Source of the DNA: an uncultured Pseudobdellovibrionaceae bacterium
GTDB lineage: Bacteria > Bdellovibrionota > Bdellovibrionia > Bdellovibrionales > Bdellovibrionaceae
DNA: 9,073 nt
Direction of reading: 5' to 3'
Assembly: GCA_937900305.1 (NCBI GenBank)
Contig: CALCCV010000056.1
Coordinates: 1-9,073 of the forward strand
Part shown: positions 6,774-9,073 of the stretch, piece by piece
Numbering within the stretch: position 1 is the first letter of the stretch
How the letters are laid out: every line of letters begins with the position of its first letter
The notes under the pieces: model-generated
Seen by the model: only the letters and a program-made list of their open reading frames with translations
What the model was told of the DNA's origin: nothing
The model's database searches: none
Translations under genes and position numbers: made by a program

Positions 6774-6790
6774 GCTAGTGCAGGACTAGC
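6774..6790 (-). promoter_or_regulatory. Small hairpin overlapping the prpB stop codon
   Basis: GCTAGT-gcagg-ACTAGC is a perfect 6-bp inverted repeat with a 5-base loop that includes the TAG stop of prpB (6786-6788). No T tract follows on the minus strand, so it is not an intrinsic terminator. In the mRNA it could protect or mark a processing point between the prpDB and prpC parts. The stem is short. Confidence 0.4.
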
Positions 6791-7685
6791 TCAATTTAAA
6801 ATTGTAAATCGACTGATCAAAGGTGCTGTACTCTTCATAGTGGGTCAGCTCGTAAAGCTCTTTGCGGTGTTGCATATCATCCAAGATTCCTTCTTGAGAT
6901 CCGTTTTGCATGATGTGCGTAAGGCCACGCTCGATGGCCTTCATTGCCAATCGCAACGTTGTCACCGGATAAATCACGATGTTGTAACCCAAGTCCCGCA
7001 ACTCTTTCTGGCTGTAGATCTTGCCTTTGCCAAACTCGGTCATATTCGCCAGGAGCGGTACCGATATGGCTTTGCGAAACGCTTCGAACTCCTTTTCACT
7101 TTCCATCGCTTCGGGAAAGATGACATCGGCCCCGGCGTCCACATAGGCTTTCGCGCGTTCAATCGCTTTGTCGAGACCTTCCACGGCGCGGGCATCCGTT
7201 CGGGCGATCAACACAAAATTATTGTCCAGGCGTTTGCCGAGGGTTGCGGCCTTCACTTTTTTCACCATCGCTGAAGTTTCAACAACGGCTTTGTTGTCGA
7301 GATGGCCGCAGCGTTTGGGATTTTCTTGATCTTCTAAGTGACAGCCGGCCAAACCCATTTCAATCAACTCTTGCACCGTGCGAGTGCAATTCATGGGTTC
7401 ACCAAAGCCCGTGTCGGCATCGATGATCGAAGGCAACGCCGTCACACGAGCGATCTGGCGGCCGCGCTGCGCGACTTCTGGCAGTGTCGTCAAACCAATG
7501 TCTGGATAACCCAAATCATTCGCCAGGACACTTCCCGAAATGTACACGCCCTCAAAACTCATCTTTTCAACTTGCATGGCCACGAGGGGCGAAATGGCGC
7601 CGGGAAATCGCAGCAGGTTGCCCGACTTCAAATTGCGGCGGAGATTGATGCGTTTTTCGGTGGCCGTCAGAGTGGGAAATAACAT
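6786..7685 (-). CDS. prpB: 2-methylisocitrate lyase
   Basis: This protein of 299 residues, close to the usual PrpB length, cleaves 2-methylisocitrate into pyruvate and succinate, the last step of the methylcitrate cycle. It belongs to the isocitrate lyase/PEP mutase superfamily. Visible signatures are YISGS (48-52), IIDADTGFG (87-95) with metal-binding Asp residues, HLEDQ (116-120), and KRCGH (124-128), whose C126 is the catalytic cysteine that separates true lyases from other superfamily members. NFVLIARTDAR (156-166) continues the barrel. The ATG at 7683-7685 overlaps the prpD stop by one base (TGATG), and AAGGA lies 8 bases ahead inside prpD, so the two genes are likely translationally coupled. 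All key residues are intact. Confidence 0.95.
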   Translation of the reverse strand: MLFPTLTATEKRINLRRNLKSGNLLRFPGAISPLVAMQVEKMSFEGVYISGSVLANDLGYPDIGLTTLPEVAQRGRQIARVTALPSIIDADTGFGEPMNCTRTVQELIEMGLAGCHLEDQENPKRCGHLDNKAVVETSAMVKKVKAATLGKRLDNNFVLIARTDARAVEGLDKAIERAKAYVDAGADVIFPEAMESEKEFEAFRKAISVPLLANMTEFGKGKIYSQKELRDLGYNIVIYPVTTLRLAMKAIERGLTHIMQNGSQEGILDDMQHRKELYELTHYEEYSTFDQSIYNFKLS

Positions 7686-9010
7686 CAGAAAATTCCTTTC
7701 GTATCGCGAGCGTTGAGAGTCAATTTTTCGATGGTCATTTGCACGTTCAATTCTTGCACCTGTTTGGCGCTCAGATTCGGCAAGTTTTCAACCAGCTGCA
7801 AAAAGCGTTGGCGTTCATCTTTGGTGATCCACGGCTCGGTCAAAATATCAAACTTGCGAATATAGTCGGCGCGTTTGAACGGCTTTGCTCCGGCGGGATG
7901 GGCGTTGGCCACACCCAATTCGTCGACGATCTTTTCGCCATTTTTCAAAAAGATTTCTACGCGGCCACCGAAGCGCTTTTTTTGCGGATCAGAGTCGTGA
8001 TAAGCTTGGGTCCACTGCGCCTCCTCGACGGTGGAAATTTTGTGCCAGAGCGCAACAGTTTCGGGTCGGTTGGCGCGTTCGGGAGTGTATGAGTTCACGT
8101 GGTGCCAGCCGCCGTCTTCCAAAGCGACTGCAAAAATGTACATGATGGAGTGGTCTAGAGTTTCGCGCGAGGCCTTGGGATCCATTTTTTGTGGATCGCC
8201 GGCGCCAGTCCCGATCACGTAGTGCGTGTGGTGAGAAGTGTGAATCACGATTTTATCAATGGCTCCAAAGTCTTTTACTTTGGGTTTCATGCGGGCAGCT
8301 AAGTCAATTAAAGCTTGAGACTGATATTCGGCAGAGTGCTCTTTGGTATAGGTTTCGAGAATAGCCCGTTTCTCTTCGCCCTTTTCAGGAAGGGGAACTT
8401 CGTAGCGGCCGTCTTTGCCGTCGAGCATGTAAGCGATGACAGAGTCTTCGCCTTCATAAATTGGAGAGGGTGCACCTTCGCCGCGCATGCAACGGTCCAC
8501 CGCTTCAATGGCCAACTTTGACGAGTGCGCTGGAGCATAGGCTTTCCAACTTGAGATTTCTCCCTTGCGACTTTGGCGTGTGGAAAAACTCACGTGCACA
8601 GCCTGTTGCACCGCTTGGTAAGCGATCTCGGTTGGTAAACCCAAAAGCGTTGAAATTCCCGCTGCCGAAGCTGGGCAAAGATGGGCGATGTGATCTTTTT
8701 TGTGTTTGTGCAAGCAAATGGCTTTCACAAGATTGACGTGAACTTCGTAAGCGGTGACGGCCCCTTTTAGAAGGTCTGCGCCGGATTTTCCCAATTGCTG
8801 GGCGACAGCTAAGATCGGTGGAATATTGTCACCCGGGTGAGAGTAGTCGGCGGCTAAAAATGTGTCATGATAATCAAGTTCACGCACCGCTGTCCCGTTC
8901 GCCCAGGCGGCCCACTCGCAATCAAACTTTTGAGAGTTGGGCATGCCAAACACCGTTGCCCCACCCACTCGCGGATGTGCTAAAGCCTGCGCTCTGGCGC
9001 TGATCTGCAA
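7685..9010 (-). CDS. prpD: 2-methylcitrate dehydratase, MmgE/PrpD family, apparently lacking its N-terminus
   Basis: PrpD removes water from 2-methylcitrate to give 2-methyl-cis-aconitate. The reading of 441 residues from the TTG at 9008-9010 shows strong family blocks: ARAQALAHPRVGGATVFG (5-22), ELDYHDTFLAADYSHPGDN (44-62), HLCPASAAG (110-118), STRQSRKGEISSWKAYAPA (143-161) and RGEGAPSPIYEGEDS (176-190). These resemble the actinobacterial-type PrpD more than the enterobacterial one. Such proteins usually have about 40-70 more residues before the ARAQALAHP block. Here the frame is closed by TAA (9014-9016) one codon before the TTG, and no ribosome site precedes the TTG. So the true start is unclear: the gene may be 5'-truncated, frameshifted or deleted, or the sequence may contain an error. 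If the N-terminus is really absent the enzyme could be inactive. The C-terminal stop overlaps prpB. Confidence 0.85.
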   Translation of the reverse strand: MQISARAQALAHPRVGGATVFGMPNSQKFDCEWAAWANGTAVRELDYHDTFLAADYSHPGDNIPPILAVAQQLGKSGADLLKGAVTAYEVHVNLVKAICLHKHKKDHIAHLCPASAAGISTLLGLPTEIAYQAVQQAVHVSFSTRQSRKGEISSWKAYAPAHSSKLAIEAVDRCMRGEGAPSPIYEGEDSVIAYMLDGKDGRYEVPLPEKGEEKRAILETYTKEHSAEYQSQALIDLAARMKPKVKDFGAIDKIVIHTSHHTHYVIGTGAGDPQKMDPKASRETLDHSIMYIFAVALEDGGWHHVNSYTPERANRPETVALWHKISTVEEAQWTQAYHDSDPQKKRFGGRVEIFLKNGEKIVDELGVANAHPAGAKPFKRADYIRKFDILTEPWITKDERQRFLQLVENLPNLSAKQVQELNVQMTIEKLTLNARDTKGIF

Positions 9011-9013
9011 TCG

Positions 9014-9073
9014 TTATGGCTTGACATCAACGAGTGGGTTGACTTCCATTTCTTCAGCGAAGCGATTCACGGC
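9014..9073 (-). other. In-frame coding-like fragment upstream of prpD, ending in TAA
   Basis: In the same frame as prpD the minus strand reads AVNRFAEEMEVNPLVDVKP and then a stop (9014-9016). The fragment could be the C-terminus of an upstream gene. Alternatively it could be the detached N-terminal part of prpD, because FAEEMEVNPLVDV resembles the segment of the type IAE.A.DPV.V found early in long PrpD proteins. That resemblance is from memory and is weak. The window ends before this can be settled. Confidence 0.35.

Noticed and set aside
6840..7274. A 144-codon plus-strand open frame inside prpB
   Set aside because: It is fully antisense to an intact PrpB with all catalytic motifs; the reading is a His/Phe-rich shadow with no recognisable domain.
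9011..9073. Reading another frame upstream of prpD as the missing N-terminus after a simple one-base frameshift
   Set aside because: The other two minus-strand frames contain stops within these 63 bases, and their translations do not match the expected PrpD helix at the right distance, so a single indel does not restore the protein.

Overview
The window comes from a Gram-negative bacterium of roughly balanced base composition. It encodes several Sec-exported proteins and a lipoprotein. The mix of a YceI protein, a PhoD-type lipoprotein, a DUF899 protein and an actinobacterial-like PrpD next to PrpB and PrpC would fit a Bdellovibrio-like or other deltaproteobacterial-grade genome. That placement rests on protein style only and is an inference. 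No rRNA, tRNA, CRISPR, insertion sequence or phage gene was seen.

The right third (5555-9010, minus strand) is a methylcitrate-cycle operon transcribed prpD-prpB-prpC. PrpC condenses propionyl-CoA with oxaloacetate, PrpD dehydrates 2-methylcitrate, and PrpB splits 2-methylisocitrate into pyruvate and succinate. prpD and prpB overlap by one base (TGATG). prpB and prpC are separated by 61 bp carrying a small hairpin and two 11-bp direct repeats. A hairpin followed by a T-rich tract after prpC looks like the operon terminator. The 5' end of prpD is abnormal: the recognisable protein lacks the usual N-terminal segment, and an in-frame stop lies just upstream of the first usable codon.

The middle (3433-5385, minus strand) has a gene for a very acidic, probably disordered 222-residue protein of unknown function, followed by a PhoD/alkaline-phosphatase-D-like metallophosphoesterase made as a lipoprotein with a serine-rich tether. 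The acidic gene ends in an exact 12-bp tandem duplication that repeats its last three codons and stop.

A single plus-strand gene (2962-3411) encodes a small secreted protein of unknown function. It converges on the phosphatase gene and diverges from yceI. The left part (minus strand) holds yceI, a GT-C-type membrane glycosyltransferase 14 bp behind it with a TTG start, a possible terminator, and the 5' part of a DUF899 thioredoxin-like gene that runs off the window. There is no gene-free stretch longer than 300 bases; the largest gap is the 225-bp divergent region at 2737-2961.

No clear new multi-gene system is visible. The best candidates for a second look are the prpD 5' end, the acidic protein, the prpB-prpC intergenic structure and the yceI-glycosyltransferase pair.
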